Assembly: GCF_036880965.1 (NCBI RefSeq)
Contig: NZ_JBAJMV010000006.1
Span: forward strand, 124,001-188,000
Reading direction: 5' to 3'
From: JAUASW01 sp036880965
GTDB taxonomy: Bacteria; Pseudomonadota; Gammaproteobacteria; Burkholderiales; Burkholderiaceae_C
DNA length: 64,000 nt
In this document: positions 15,626 to 23,760 of the stretch, in pieces
Position numbering within the stretch: the stretch's first letter is position 1
Layout of the letters: every line of letters begins with the position of its first letter
Translations under genes and position numbers: made by a program
Notes under the pieces: generated by a model
What the model was told of the DNA's origin: nothing
What the model saw: the letters and a program-made list of their open reading frames with translations, nothing else
Database searches by the model: none

Positions 15626-16341
15626 AAGCGCCAGCCATGTCGGCAGTTCTCAAATCTGGCCAGGCGCGCTTTAATCCTCAGCCGCGTGCGCTGGACTTGC
15701 TGGAGGTGCCCAATGAATTGGTGCCCGCAGCGTCCGTAGACGGTGCGCCCAAGGCATCCGAGGGCATTTGGATCAGTGCGTCTGACCTTGAAGCTTTGCA
15801 GGCCCGATGCGAAGCACGTGGCCGCCAGCTGGGCGCCTCCGACGCCAGCGCTGCAGCGGCGGCGCAGGTAAACGCCCGCAGCCAGCACATGCTGGAGGAG
15901 CGCATGCAAGTGCTTGCCACGGCGCAGCTTGAAAAGTGGCGCAGCCTCAGCTCGGCCGTGGCTGTTGAGACGCAAGCCTCACGAGAGGCTCTTCAATCGC
16001 AGGTGACCGAATGGACCTTCATCGCCGTGACTCGTTTGCTGGGTGAGGCTTCTATCGAATCAGTCGCTTCGGCGGTTCGCCAGGTGCTCTCTGAGGCCCG
16101 GATCGATGAACCGCTGACTGTGTTGCTCCATCCAAGGGACTTCGCTGATCTGCAGCTTTCGCAACGGCTCGATCCCAATGGCTGGCCAGCCAGCGTTGTG
16201 TTCAAGGCAGACGAGACGATCACCCTGGGCGGCTGCCGCATCAAGAGCTCGATTCGCAAGCTGGATGCGCGTCTGGAGGTTCAGCTGGCGCTGCTGCGTG
16301 GCGCCCTGGATCGCGCCCGTGAAGGCCGCCATGCGGGCTAA
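15622..16341 (+). CDS. fliH: Export-ATPase regulator FliH
   Basis: The protein has 239 residues from the ATG at 15622, which overlaps the previous stop. The N-terminal third is variable, the middle is helical (LEERMQVLATAQLEKWRSLS), and the C-terminal domain has the FliH/SctL signature ETITLGGCRIKSSIRKLDAR with DARLEVQLALL. FliH dimers hold the ATPase FliI at the C-ring. Order and the 11-nt overlap with fliI support the call. Confidence 0.85.
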   Translation: MKAPAMSAVLKSGQARFNPQPRALDLLEVPNELVPAASVDGAPKASEGIWISASDLEALQARCEARGRQLGASDASAAAAAQVNARSQHMLEERMQVLATAQLEKWRSLSSAVAVETQASREALQSQVTEWTFIAVTRLLGEASIESVASAVRQVLSEARIDEPLTVLLHPRDFADLQLSQRLDPNGWPASVVFKADETITLGGCRIKSSIRKLDARLEVQLALLRGALDRAREGRHAG

Positions 16342-17659
16342 AGCTACACCCTCTTGGCCGCAAGCTCTGCATGAGCTGCCACTCTTCAGGGCGGTTGGCC
16401 GGGTCACGCGCGTCACCGACCTGGGTGTTGAATCGCTAGGTCCCGAATTGGCGCTTGGTGAGGTCTGCGAATTGCGCACACCGGAGGGCGAGCACATTGA
16501 AGCCGAGGTTGTTGCCATCCACGACGACCGCGCGATGTTCATGCCCTATGGCCATTGCAAGGGTCTGACAGTCGGTGCCGAGGTATTTGCGCGCCATGCG
16601 CAGCCCAGCATTGCGGTTGCGGATGGCCTGCTGGGTCAGGTGGTCGATGCCTTTGGCATTCCGCTGGGCGGTGAGGCGCTGCGAGGATCGGTGCGCCAGA
16701 TGCCGCTGCATCCGTCGCCGATCAACCCACTGGATCGCGCGCCCATCCAGCATCCTGTCGATACCGGCGTGCGGGCCATCGACGCCCTGCTGCCACTCGG
16801 CAACGGCCAGCGACTCGGCATTTTTGCCGGCAGCGGCGTAGGGAAAAGTTCCTTCCTCGGCATGCTGGCTCGGAACATCCAGGCCGATGTCTCGGTCATT
16901 GCGCTTATTGGCGAGCGCGGCCGCGAGGTCAAGGAGTTCCTGGAGACGCGCCTGATCGCTGAAGCTCGCGCGCGCACCGTGGTTGTGGTGGCCACAGCCG
17001 AACAGCCGGCCGTCGTGCGCGCACGCGCGGCCTACGCCGCCACCAGCATCGCCGAGTATTTCCGCGACCAGAACAAGCATGTCTTGCTGATGATGGACTC
17101 GGTCACTCGCTTCGCGATGGCGCGCCGCGAAATCGACTTGGCCGCAGGTCAGCCACCGACCGCACGCGGTTACACGCCGTCGGTGTTCTCTGCAATCCCA
17201 GCACTGTGCGAACGCTGCGGCGGCATCGCTGGTGGCGGCAGCATATCCGCGCTCTATACCGTGCTGGTCGAAGGCGACGACCTGAACGAGCCCGTCGCGG
17301 ATGCCTTGCGCGCGACGCTGGATGGCCACATCGTGCTCAGCCGCGAGCTGGCCAATGAAGGACATTTCCCGGCGATTGACGTGCTGCAGAGCGTCAGCCG
17401 CTTGGATAGCGCCTTGCTGGAAGCGCCAGATCTGGCTCTGGCCCAAGACCTGCGCTCGCTGCTGGCGATTCACAAGCGTCAGCATGAGATGGTGGACATG
17501 GGGCTCTACAAGGTCGGCAGCAACGCACGCCTCGACCGTGCGCTATCGAACTGGGAGCGCATCACCTCGTTCTTGCGGCAGCGCACAGACGAATGTTCCA
17601 CCCGCCCGATGTCACGGCGCTCGCTTGTCCATGCACTGGCGCACGGAGAGTCCCCATGA
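16331..17659 (+). CDS. fliI: Flagellum-specific export ATPase FliI
   Basis: The protein has 442 residues from the ATG at 16331. The Walker A loop is AGSGVGKS (166-173). ALIGERGREVKEFLE and the Walker B region KHVLLMMDSVTRFAMARREI are diagnostic for FliI/SctN. ARGYTPSVFSAIPALCERCG and GSISALYTVLVEGDDLNEPV complete the core. The C-terminal helical domain is present, so the enzyme looks fully functional. It powers substrate unfolding and export. Confidence 0.95.
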   Translation: MRAKATPSWPQALHELPLFRAVGRVTRVTDLGVESLGPELALGEVCELRTPEGEHIEAEVVAIHDDRAMFMPYGHCKGLTVGAEVFARHAQPSIAVADGLLGQVVDAFGIPLGGEALRGSVRQMPLHPSPINPLDRAPIQHPVDTGVRAIDALLPLGNGQRLGIFAGSGVGKSSFLGMLARNIQADVSVIALIGERGREVKEFLETRLIAEARARTVVVVATAEQPAVVRARAAYAATSIAEYFRDQNKHVLLMMDSVTRFAMARREIDLAAGQPPTARGYTPSVFSAIPALCERCGGIAGGGSISALYTVLVEGDDLNEPVADALRATLDGHIVLSRELANEGHFPAIDVLQSVSRLDSALLEAPDLALAQDLRSLLAIHKRQHEMVDMGLYKVGSNARLDRALSNWERITSFLRQRTDECSTRPMSRRSLVHALAHGESP

Positions 17660-18120
17660 ACAAGAAGAAGCCTTGGTTGACGCTGGCGGCACGAGCGCAG
17701 CACTACAAGACTGTGGACAAGCAACATGCGTTGAGGCGAACAGTCAACGAGCTTGAAACGGCATCAACTCAGCACGTGAGCTTGCAGCATGAGTTGCAGC
17801 GCGTGGCAGGCCTTTGGCTTCAGCGCCGGCAGGACAGCCAGGTGGACGCTGCAACGGAAACCGCATTCTGCCGATTTCACGCGCACTTGCATTGGGGTGC
17901 TGAAGATGCACTGCATGCCAAGAAGGAGGCGCAGAGGCACCTCGAACTGGCCACCGATCAACTCAAGCACAGCTTTGGAAGCCAGAAGGTCTTGCAGCAC
18001 TTCGTCACGCGCGTCGAGCAACAGCAATCGCGGGCGCGACAAGCCCAGGAACAGCAACTCACCGGAGAAGCCTGGCTCTTGCGCAGGAAGGGCCAGGAAA
18101 CATCAGGAGATGAACCTTGA
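17656..18120 (+). CDS. fliJ: Probable export stalk protein FliJ
   Basis: The protein has 154 residues, mostly one long antiparallel coiled coil rich in Gln, Lys and His (KQHALRRTVNELETASTQHV, QQQSRARQAQEQQLTGEAWL). FliJ proteins share size and coiled-coil shape rather than sequence, so the call rests on these and on location straight after fliI (ATGA overlap). FliJ inserts into the FliI ring and contacts FlhA. Confidence 0.7.
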   Translation: MNKKKPWLTLAARAQHYKTVDKQHALRRTVNELETASTQHVSLQHELQRVAGLWLQRRQDSQVDAATETAFCRFHAHLHWGAEDALHAKKEAQRHLELATDQLKHSFGSQKVLQHFVTRVEQQQSRARQAQEQQLTGEAWLLRRKGQETSGDEP

Positions 18121-19280
18121 CCACATTCTTTGATTCCTTGACTTTCAGGTCAGGCGTCGGGCTGCCGCCGGTCCGGGACGGTGCACAGCTCCAGCGCAGC
18201 CTGCTGTCTCAACTTGAGCGCCAATGGCTCGACGATTGGGCGGTGGCGAACCAGCTCAATACTGGCGCAGCCGCTGCTGCGGCGAAGCAACCCGCAGAGC
18301 GCCCAGCGACCCCGACCGAAGCCGGTAAGAACATGCTTCCGGGCGTCGCGTCGATGCCGATTGGTATGTCGGCAGCGATGCAAAGGCATTCGTCAACGGC
18401 AGCCGTGGCAAGCTCCGCATGCGCGGTTTCCACGGTGGGTCAGGACAGCACGCTGCTCCACGCTGGGTCGGCACGTCCTCAGGCATCCACTGACGAGCTT
18501 AGTGGCAGCGAGACTGATGCCTCTTGGAATGCAATTCCATGCTCTTCGACGGCGCCAATCAGCGCTGCTATGCCGGCCGGACCAGCTTCATCGACGGAAG
18601 TGCAGGTCAGCTCTGCGAGCCAAGCGACGGCAAAGGCTGCGATTGCGGCATCTGAGCCGAAGCCCCAAGCGCTGGTGGGGCGTCAATGCCTTGGTGGAAT
18701 GAACGGCTTGCCGAAACCAACGGCACATTTGGAATCTGCCGGCACCGGCTCAAAAGCAGCGATCGCCAAGCTGTTGGCTGCAAAGGATCCGGAGTCGCAG
18801 CAGACTGCAGCCGCCGCCCTGGAGCCCAGTTCTCGACCCTCCACAGCCTTAGGCCCGCAAAGCTTGAACATGGGAGTCAACGCCGCATCGATCACGCTTG
18901 GCGCTGCGAAAGAGGAATCAAACGATTCTGAACCTTCCGCGCCGGCTCGTGGCGGCAAGGCACTTGCCAATCGGCCGGAAGAGGCGGAACCCAATCCAAG
19001 ATTTCTCAGGCTTCGGGAGTTGAACTCGCAGGAGGCCATCGCCTCGCTGCGCGACACCGATCTGAATCGCCCCGACTCGCGGCGAGTGGCGCAAGGCTTG
19101 GCACGTGCGCTGATGGAAGCCGGCTACGAGCGCGTTCAGGTCGTCGTCAATGGCGTGATTGAGCGGCAAGGCGAAAGCAAGCAGAGCGCTGACGCTACTG
19201 AATACAAAGCCGGCGTGGCTGGCGACCAAGCCGCCATTCGACCCAACACCCGTTCAGGCGAGACCCAATATGGCGACTAG
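18117..19280 (+). CDS. Putative hook-length control protein in the fliK position
   Basis: The protein has 387 residues from a TTG overlapping the fliJ stop (TTGA). About 290 residues are low-complexity Ala/Ser/Thr/Pro, as expected for a FliK ruler. The C-terminal 90 residues (LNSQEAIASLRDTDLNRPDS, AQGLARALMEAGYERVQVVV) are more ordered, but I do not see the usual FliK switch domain with LxLxPxxLGxVxV. Position between fliJ and flgD is the main reason for the assignment. It overlaps flgD by 11 nt. Confidence 0.5.
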   Translation: MTTFFDSLTFRSGVGLPPVRDGAQLQRSLLSQLERQWLDDWAVANQLNTGAAAAAAKQPAERPATPTEAGKNMLPGVASMPIGMSAAMQRHSSTAAVASSACAVSTVGQDSTLLHAGSARPQASTDELSGSETDASWNAIPCSSTAPISAAMPAGPASSTEVQVSSASQATAKAAIAASEPKPQALVGRQCLGGMNGLPKPTAHLESAGTGSKAAIAKLLAAKDPESQQTAAAALEPSSRPSTALGPQSLNMGVNAASITLGAAKEESNDSEPSAPARGGKALANRPEEAEPNPRFLRLRELNSQEAIASLRDTDLNRPDSRRVAQGLARALMEAGYERVQVVVNGVIERQGESKQSADATEYKAGVAGDQAAIRPNTRSGETQYGD

Positions 19281-19650
19281 TGCAACTTCTGCGGCCGGCC
19301 AGATCAGCATGCAGGACTTCCTCAAGATACTCGTGACCCAACTCGGCAATCAGGACCCACTGAAGCCGATGGACAACCAGGAATTCGTCACCCAGCTGGC
19401 TCAGTTCACGTCCTTGCAGCAAACGCAGGAGATGAACGACAAGTTGGCTTCGCTGCTGTCGGTGCAGGCCTCCGCCCAATCGGTCGGTCTCCTTGGCAAG
19501 ACCGTGGACCTGGAAACGGCAGCCGGGCCAAGCACCGGCACCGTGAGCGCCATTGGCTTCGCAGCCGGCGAACCCCGCTTGACAGTTCGCACCAGTGCCG
19601 GCGCCATCCTCGCCGACATCACCCTCGCCAGCCTAACCTCTGTCCGATAA
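19270..19650 (+). CDS. flgD: Hook-cap scaffold FlgD, short form
   Basis: The protein has 126 residues from the ATG at 19270. The N-terminal signature MQDFLKILVTQLGNQDPLKP, followed by NQEFVTQLAQFTSLQQ, is clear FlgD. A short beta-rich tail (GKTVDLETAAGPSTGTVSAI, then VRTSAGAILADI) remains, like the Tudor-like domain. The inserted FlgD Ig-like domain of enteric proteins (about 230 aa) is absent. FlgD caps the growing hook. It is followed by flgE after 8 bp. Confidence 0.88.
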   Translation: MATSATSAAGQISMQDFLKILVTQLGNQDPLKPMDNQEFVTQLAQFTSLQQTQEMNDKLASLLSVQASAQSVGLLGKTVDLETAAGPSTGTVSAIGFAAGEPRLTVRTSAGAILADITLASLTSVR

Positions 19651-19658
19651 GGATCACC

Positions 19659-20849
19659 ATGCTTGACTCCATCTTCATTGGCACCAGCGGCCTGCAGGCC
19701 TTCTCAGCGGGCCTAAAGTCAATCAGCAACAACCTTGCGAACTTGAACACGCCCGGCTTCAAGTCCAGCAGCACCCTGTTTTCCAATCTGTATTACAGCT
19801 CATCAGGCAATGGCAGTGGTCAACTGACGGCTGACGCTCAGAAGTTCGGCGGTGGCGTCGCGCTCAACCACACGCTCTTGAATTTCCGCGCGGGCGAGCT
19901 GCGCCAGACGGGCAACCCGCTCGACCTGACCATCAACGGCGAGGGCTTCTTCATCACTCGCAAGGACGGCAACGGGGAGTCGCACTACTCCCGCGCCGGG
20001 CAATTCGAGTTCAACAAGGACGGCGTGCTGGTCGCGCGCGGCACCGACCAGCAGGTCATCGGCCTGGGTGCCAGTGGCGAGGAGCCGATCAGCCTCAATG
20101 GCCTGCGCATCAGCGCACCGAAGGCAACCAGCGCGGTCGTGATGACCGGCAACTTGTCCAGCAGCGTGGCCGACTTCAACATCACCTCCTTCAAGGTCAT
20201 CGATTCGATCGGCGGTGAGCACGCGCTCAAGATGAACTTCACGCCGAAGGCCGGTTCGCCGGGAACATGGGTAGTCAAAGTACTCGACGGCACCAGGGAA
20301 GTGACGTCGGGAGAGATTCGATTTGCAGCTGGCTATGTCATGCCAGGCTTTGATCGGATCGATCTCAGCTACGCCCCGACCGGCGTTGCGACCAGCAACA
20401 TCAAGCTCGACTTCTCGAGCAAAGTGAGTTCCTTCGACATGGGCAGCACGTCCTCCCTGACCGTAGGCTCGACCGACGGCTACACCATGGGCAGTCTGTC
20501 CAAGGTCAGTTTCGATGCCGACGGAACCATGGCGCTCGTCTACTCGAACGGGCAAACCGCCAAGGGCTCCAAGCTTGCACTCGCGGCGTTCGATGCCAAT
20601 GCCATGCTGAGCCCGCAGGGCGGCAGCGAGTTCACATATTCCGCGCTCGGTGGCCTGCATGTGGGTGCGGCGAATCAGGGCTTGTTCGGCAGCATAGGAG
20701 CCAACCAGATCGAAGGTTCCAACGTCGACCTCGCCACTGAGTTCAGCGACCTCATCGTGGCTCAGCGCGGCTACCAAGCCGCGTCACGCATCGTGTCAAC
20801 CGCGAATGACCTGATCCAGGACCTGCTCGACATGAAGGGCCACCGGTGA
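19659..20849 (+). CDS. flgE: Flagellar hook protein FlgE
   Basis: The protein has 396 residues. The N-terminal GTSGLQAFSAGLKSISNNLA then NLNTPGFKSS, the domain segment LDLTINGEGFFI, and the C-terminal IEGSNVDLATEFSDLIVAQR then GYQAASRIVSTANDLIQDLL are all FlgE hallmarks. The domains between are beta-rich. FlgE forms the extracellular universal joint. Its length is close to enteric FlgE (about 400 aa), so a full hook is expected. TAAGGATC before the ATG provides a ribosome-binding site. Confidence 0.93.
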   Translation: MLDSIFIGTSGLQAFSAGLKSISNNLANLNTPGFKSSSTLFSNLYYSSSGNGSGQLTADAQKFGGGVALNHTLLNFRAGELRQTGNPLDLTINGEGFFITRKDGNGESHYSRAGQFEFNKDGVLVARGTDQQVIGLGASGEEPISLNGLRISAPKATSAVVMTGNLSSSVADFNITSFKVIDSIGGEHALKMNFTPKAGSPGTWVVKVLDGTREVTSGEIRFAAGYVMPGFDRIDLSYAPTGVATSNIKLDFSSKVSSFDMGSTSSLTVGSTDGYTMGSLSKVSFDADGTMALVYSNGQTAKGSKLALAAFDANAMLSPQGGSEFTYSALGGLHVGAANQGLFGSIGANQIEGSNVDLATEFSDLIVAQRGYQAASRIVSTANDLIQDLLDMKGHR

Positions 20850-21592
20850 GCCTGATCCACCCCTTCTGCTGGGTGTCGGAAGTCGCCTTGGATCGCCTGG
20901 GCTCCGCCCTGCAGGCAGAGTTCAATGCCTGGGCCGTCGCCTGGGGCTTGCCTCAATCTTCGCGTAGCGACATGCAAGTGCTCCGAGTGCCCCCGGCCGA
21001 AGGCATGCCGGCAGGCGAGCAGCTGCTGTCTGCGTCCGCGGCATGCACTCGTGTACTGCGGAGCAAGTTGGTGCATTTGCTCTCCACGTCGCTTGGCGAG
21101 AACTCCACGGTGCTGGATTTGACAGCGAATCGACTGGCGGCCGATCTGATTGACCGCCTGCGCAAACGCTTCGCTGCCAACTCGGTGTCGAGCGCTGCGG
21201 CGGTGCTCCCGCTCGGTGACTGGGGTGTGCAAGCAAGGATTGCATGGCAAGGCTGCCAACTCAGTTTGGCCTTGTCTTGCAGTCAGCTGCGCTCGGGCGA
21301 CCTGCTGCGCGCGGCGGCGCGGCCAAAGCTGGCCAAGGTCGCGGCGGAACACGTGTTGTCGCATCTGCCAGTCGACCTGGTGGCCGAAGTCGGACAAGTG
21401 AGCATCAGCGTTCCAGACCTCATCAACCTCGCTGTCGATGATGTGCTTGTCTTGTCACGTGGCCTCGACTCTGCCATCTATTTGAGTGCGCCAGGTTCCA
21501 GTCTGCGCCAGCTCGCACGGCTTGGTTGCTCCGGCACAGGCTCGCGCGCCGTGAGTCTTTTGGCCACCACTTCTGCCAACGCTTCCTTCTAA
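20846..21592 (+). CDS. fliM: Short FliM/SctQ-like C-ring protein
   Basis: The protein has 248 residues from a GTG overlapping the flgE stop (GTGA). The last about 75 residues form a SpoA (surface presentation) domain: HLPVDLVAEVGQVSISVPDL, then LAVDDVLVLSRGLDSAIYLS. The rest is weakly similar to FliM. FliM proteins normally have about 330 residues and begin with the CheY-binding motif LSQxEIDALL. Here the N-terminus is MSLIHPFCWVSEVALDRLGS, with no such motif, and it looks more like injectisome SctQ. Assigned by the SpoA domain and by fliN directly downstream. Confidence 0.7.
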   Translation: MSLIHPFCWVSEVALDRLGSALQAEFNAWAVAWGLPQSSRSDMQVLRVPPAEGMPAGEQLLSASAACTRVLRSKLVHLLSTSLGENSTVLDLTANRLAADLIDRLRKRFAANSVSSAAAVLPLGDWGVQARIAWQGCQLSLALSCSQLRSGDLLRAAARPKLAKVAAEHVLSHLPVDLVAEVGQVSISVPDLINLAVDDVLVLSRGLDSAIYLSAPGSSLRQLARLGCSGTGSRAVSLLATTSANASF

Positions 21593-21597
21593 TCTCC

Positions 21598-21909
21598 ATG
21601 TCCATTCAACCCATTGATCTGCCGGTTCTCGGAGCCGCTGCTAGCACCAAGTCTGCGGCTCCGCCCTCACGGCTCGCTGCACTCTCCAACGTCAATGCAG
21701 AACTGACCATCGTGGCAGGACGGGCCACCAGCAAGGTTGGCGAAATCCTGTCGATGAAGGAAGGCACGGTGTTGACCCTGACGTCGCCACTGAATGCGCC
21801 TTTCGATGTGATGCTCGGTGAAACGGTCGTGGCGCGCGGTGAGCTGGTGGCCGTGGGCGACCAGTTCGGTGTGCGAATCGTGGAAGTCGCCGAAGGTCTC
21901 GTGGCATGA
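21598..21909 (+). CDS. fliN: C-ring protein FliN
   Basis: The protein has 103 residues from the ATG at 21598; a longer frame runs back into the previous gene. The SpoA domain covers about 35-100: LSNVNAELTIVAGRATSKVG, GEILSMKEGTVLTL, then GETVVARGELVAVGDQFGVR. This is the standard FliN pattern. FliN builds the bottom of the C-ring and docks FliH. The stop overlaps the next ATG. Confidence 0.9.
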   Translation: MSIQPIDLPVLGAAASTKSAAPPSRLAALSNVNAELTIVAGRATSKVGEILSMKEGTVLTLTSPLNAPFDVMLGETVVARGELVAVGDQFGVRIVEVAEGLVA

Positions 21910-22292
21910 GTAAGGTCACTGCGGCTGCTGCGGCGTCGCATCCCTTGGGTCAGGCGCAAGCTATCGCACCTATCCCGTTCAAGACGGACGCCGCATCGGC
22001 CGGCCCCTCCGGCCAGCAATGGGGGCTCGCGCTGGTGCTTTGCATGACCTTGCTCGCGGCTGCAATGCTCTTGCTCAAGCGCCGCGGTGGCCGGGCTTTT
22101 CGCTGGGAGGGGCGCAGCCCCCTGCTGAACGTGCTGGAAAGCCGCGCAATTGGCGGGCAGTCTCAGCTGGTAGTGGCGAGCTACGCCGGGCGCCTGCTGC
22201 TCATCTGCACCGGCCCCGGTGGTACCAGCTGCCTGCGTGACGATCCTGATTCGGAAGCACTGGCCCGCGATGTGGGTAGTGATCGGCCATGA
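21906..22292 (+). CDS. fliO: Export-gate assembly protein FliO
   Basis: The protein has 128 residues. An N-terminal region of about 38 residues precedes one membrane helix (WGLALVLCMTLLAAAMLLL), a basic stop-transfer (KRRGGR) and a small cytoplasmic domain with LNVLESRAIGGQSQLVVASY, the FliO-like motif. FliO helps FliP assemble. Location between fliN and fliP and 4-nt overlaps on both sides agree. Confidence 0.82.
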   Translation: MSKVTAAAAASHPLGQAQAIAPIPFKTDAASAGPSGQQWGLALVLCMTLLAAAMLLLKRRGGRAFRWEGRSPLLNVLESRAIGGQSQLVVASYAGRLLLICTGPGGTSCLRDDPDSEALARDVGSDRP

Positions 22293-23041
22293 AGGCAACA
22301 TTTCTGCGCATGGCCGCCGTCTTCGTCCTCGGGCTGATTGCGGGCGGCGCCTGGGCTGCAGCAACAGGTTCGGCCCAGTCCTGGGCTTGGGCTGACCGCG
22401 CGGCTCAGTCCCCTGAAATGGCATCGGCGCTGCGGATCTTTCTAAGCCTGACGGCACTGAGCTTCATTCCGGCCGTGCTGATCTGCATGACCTGCTTCGT
22501 GCGCATCGTTGTCGTGTTGTCGATGTTGCGGCATGCAATCGGCCTGATGGAGTCGCCACCCAATATCGTCATCATCACCATGGCCCTGTTCCTGACGCTG
22601 TTCTCCATGCAGCCGGTGCTAGAGCGCGTCAGTGCTGATGCCGTCCAGCCCTTGCTGAACGGCCGAATGCGAGTCGCGGCCGCAGCCGAGCGTGGGGCTG
22701 CTCCCATCAAGGAGTTCATGGTGCGGCAGACGCGCGAGCAGGACCTCGGGCTGATGATCGAGCTGGCAGGTGCCGAGCGGCCTCAAAGCCTGGCCGACGT
22801 GCGGCTTCAGCACTTGATTCCGGCCTTCATGCTGTCGGAGTTGCGAACCGCTTTCCAGATCGGCTTCATCATCTTCCTGCCCTTCCTGCTGATCGACCTG
22901 ATCGTTGCCAGCGTCCTGATGGCTCTAGGCATGATGATGGTGCCGCCATCGACTGTCTCGGTGCCCATGAAGCTACTTCTCTTCGTGCTGATAGATGGCT
23001 GGAACATCGTTACCCGCTCCCTGCTCGGCACCATCCACTGA
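22289..23041 (+). CDS. fliP: Export-gate protein FliP
   Basis: The protein has 250 residues with an N-terminal signal sequence. SLTALSFIPAVLICMTCFVR, IVVVLSMLRHAIGLMESPPN and LIPAFMLSELRTAFQIGFII are the two FliP signature regions. FliP is the main subunit of the inner-membrane export pore with FliQ and FliR. Having fliP last rather than before fliQ means the usual fliOPQR string is split across the two ends of the operon. The 3' end overlaps the sigma-factor gene by 47 nt. Confidence 0.94.
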   Translation: MKATFLRMAAVFVLGLIAGGAWAAATGSAQSWAWADRAAQSPEMASALRIFLSLTALSFIPAVLICMTCFVRIVVVLSMLRHAIGLMESPPNIVIITMALFLTLFSMQPVLERVSADAVQPLLNGRMRVAAAAERGAAPIKEFMVRQTREQDLGLMIELAGAERPQSLADVRLQHLIPAFMLSELRTAFQIGFIIFLPFLLIDLIVASVLMALGMMMVPPSTVSVPMKLLLFVLIDGWNIVTRSLLGTIH

Positions 23042-23747
23042 CGCAGAGGCGGCTCGCTGGGCGCATCGGCAATCACCGGCTGAAAGGGCGGCGCTTGTCG
23101 ATGCCTACACGTCCCTGGTGCGCCGGCTGGCGGCGAAGTGCTATGCGCGGCGCGGAGGAACCGAGCTGGAGTTTGCTGACCTGGTGCAGCTGGGAATGGT
23201 TGGGCTCCTGGAGGCGATAGATCGTTATTCGCCTGACCGCGGCGCCCGCTTTGAGACATTTGCAACCTACCGCGTTGAAGGCGCGATCCTCAACGGCTTG
23301 CCGGAATACAGCGAACTTCAGCGCCAGCTTGAGTTTCGCCGCCGCATGGTCAAGGAGCGATCAGCATCGATTCAACTGCCTGGCGAAGCGCAGCGCCCCG
23401 CCGATAGCGCCCTCGTGCGGCTTGCCGACCTGGCCGTGGGCCTCGCTCTTGGCTTCGCGCTTGAGGACTCCGGGATGTATCAGGATGAGGAGTCCAGCCG
23501 CCCAGACAACGCCTACGCAAGAATCGAACTTCAGCAACTGAGGGCTCGACTGGCAACGCTGGTCACGGGACTCCCAGACGGCGAGCGACGAGTCATCGAA
23601 CGGCACTATTTCCAACAGATCCCTTTTGAGGAAATTGCGGCCGGGGTCAACTTGACGAAAGGGCGAGTTTCGCAATTGCACCGGGCTGGGCTGATGCGGC
23701 TGCGCGAGCTTCTGCGTTTGAACAAGGGCTTTGACGTTGTTGCCTAG
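22995..23747 (+). CDS. FliA-family (sigma-28-like) RNA polymerase sigma factor
   Basis: The protein has 250 residues from the ATG at 22995 inside fliP; a later start is possible because region 2 begins only at about residue 30. Region 2 reads ELEFADLVQLGMVGLLEAID, then RYSPDRGARFETFATYRVEG. Region 4 reads LPDGERRVIERHYFQQIPFE then EIAAGVNLTKGRVSQLHRAG. This is a FliA/WhiG-type sigma. It closes the structural operon rather than lying with fleN/flhF. No FlgM anti-sigma is recognisable nearby. It probably directs either the operon itself or unlinked late genes. Confidence 0.87.
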   Translation: MAGTSLPAPCSAPSTDAEAARWAHRQSPAERAALVDAYTSLVRRLAAKCYARRGGTELEFADLVQLGMVGLLEAIDRYSPDRGARFETFATYRVEGAILNGLPEYSELQRQLEFRRRMVKERSASIQLPGEAQRPADSALVRLADLAVGLALGFALEDSGMYQDEESSRPDNAYARIELQQLRARLATLVTGLPDGERRVIERHYFQQIPFEEIAAGVNLTKGRVSQLHRAGLMRLRELLRLNKGFDVVA

Positions 23748-23760
23748 GGGCAAGCCGGAG

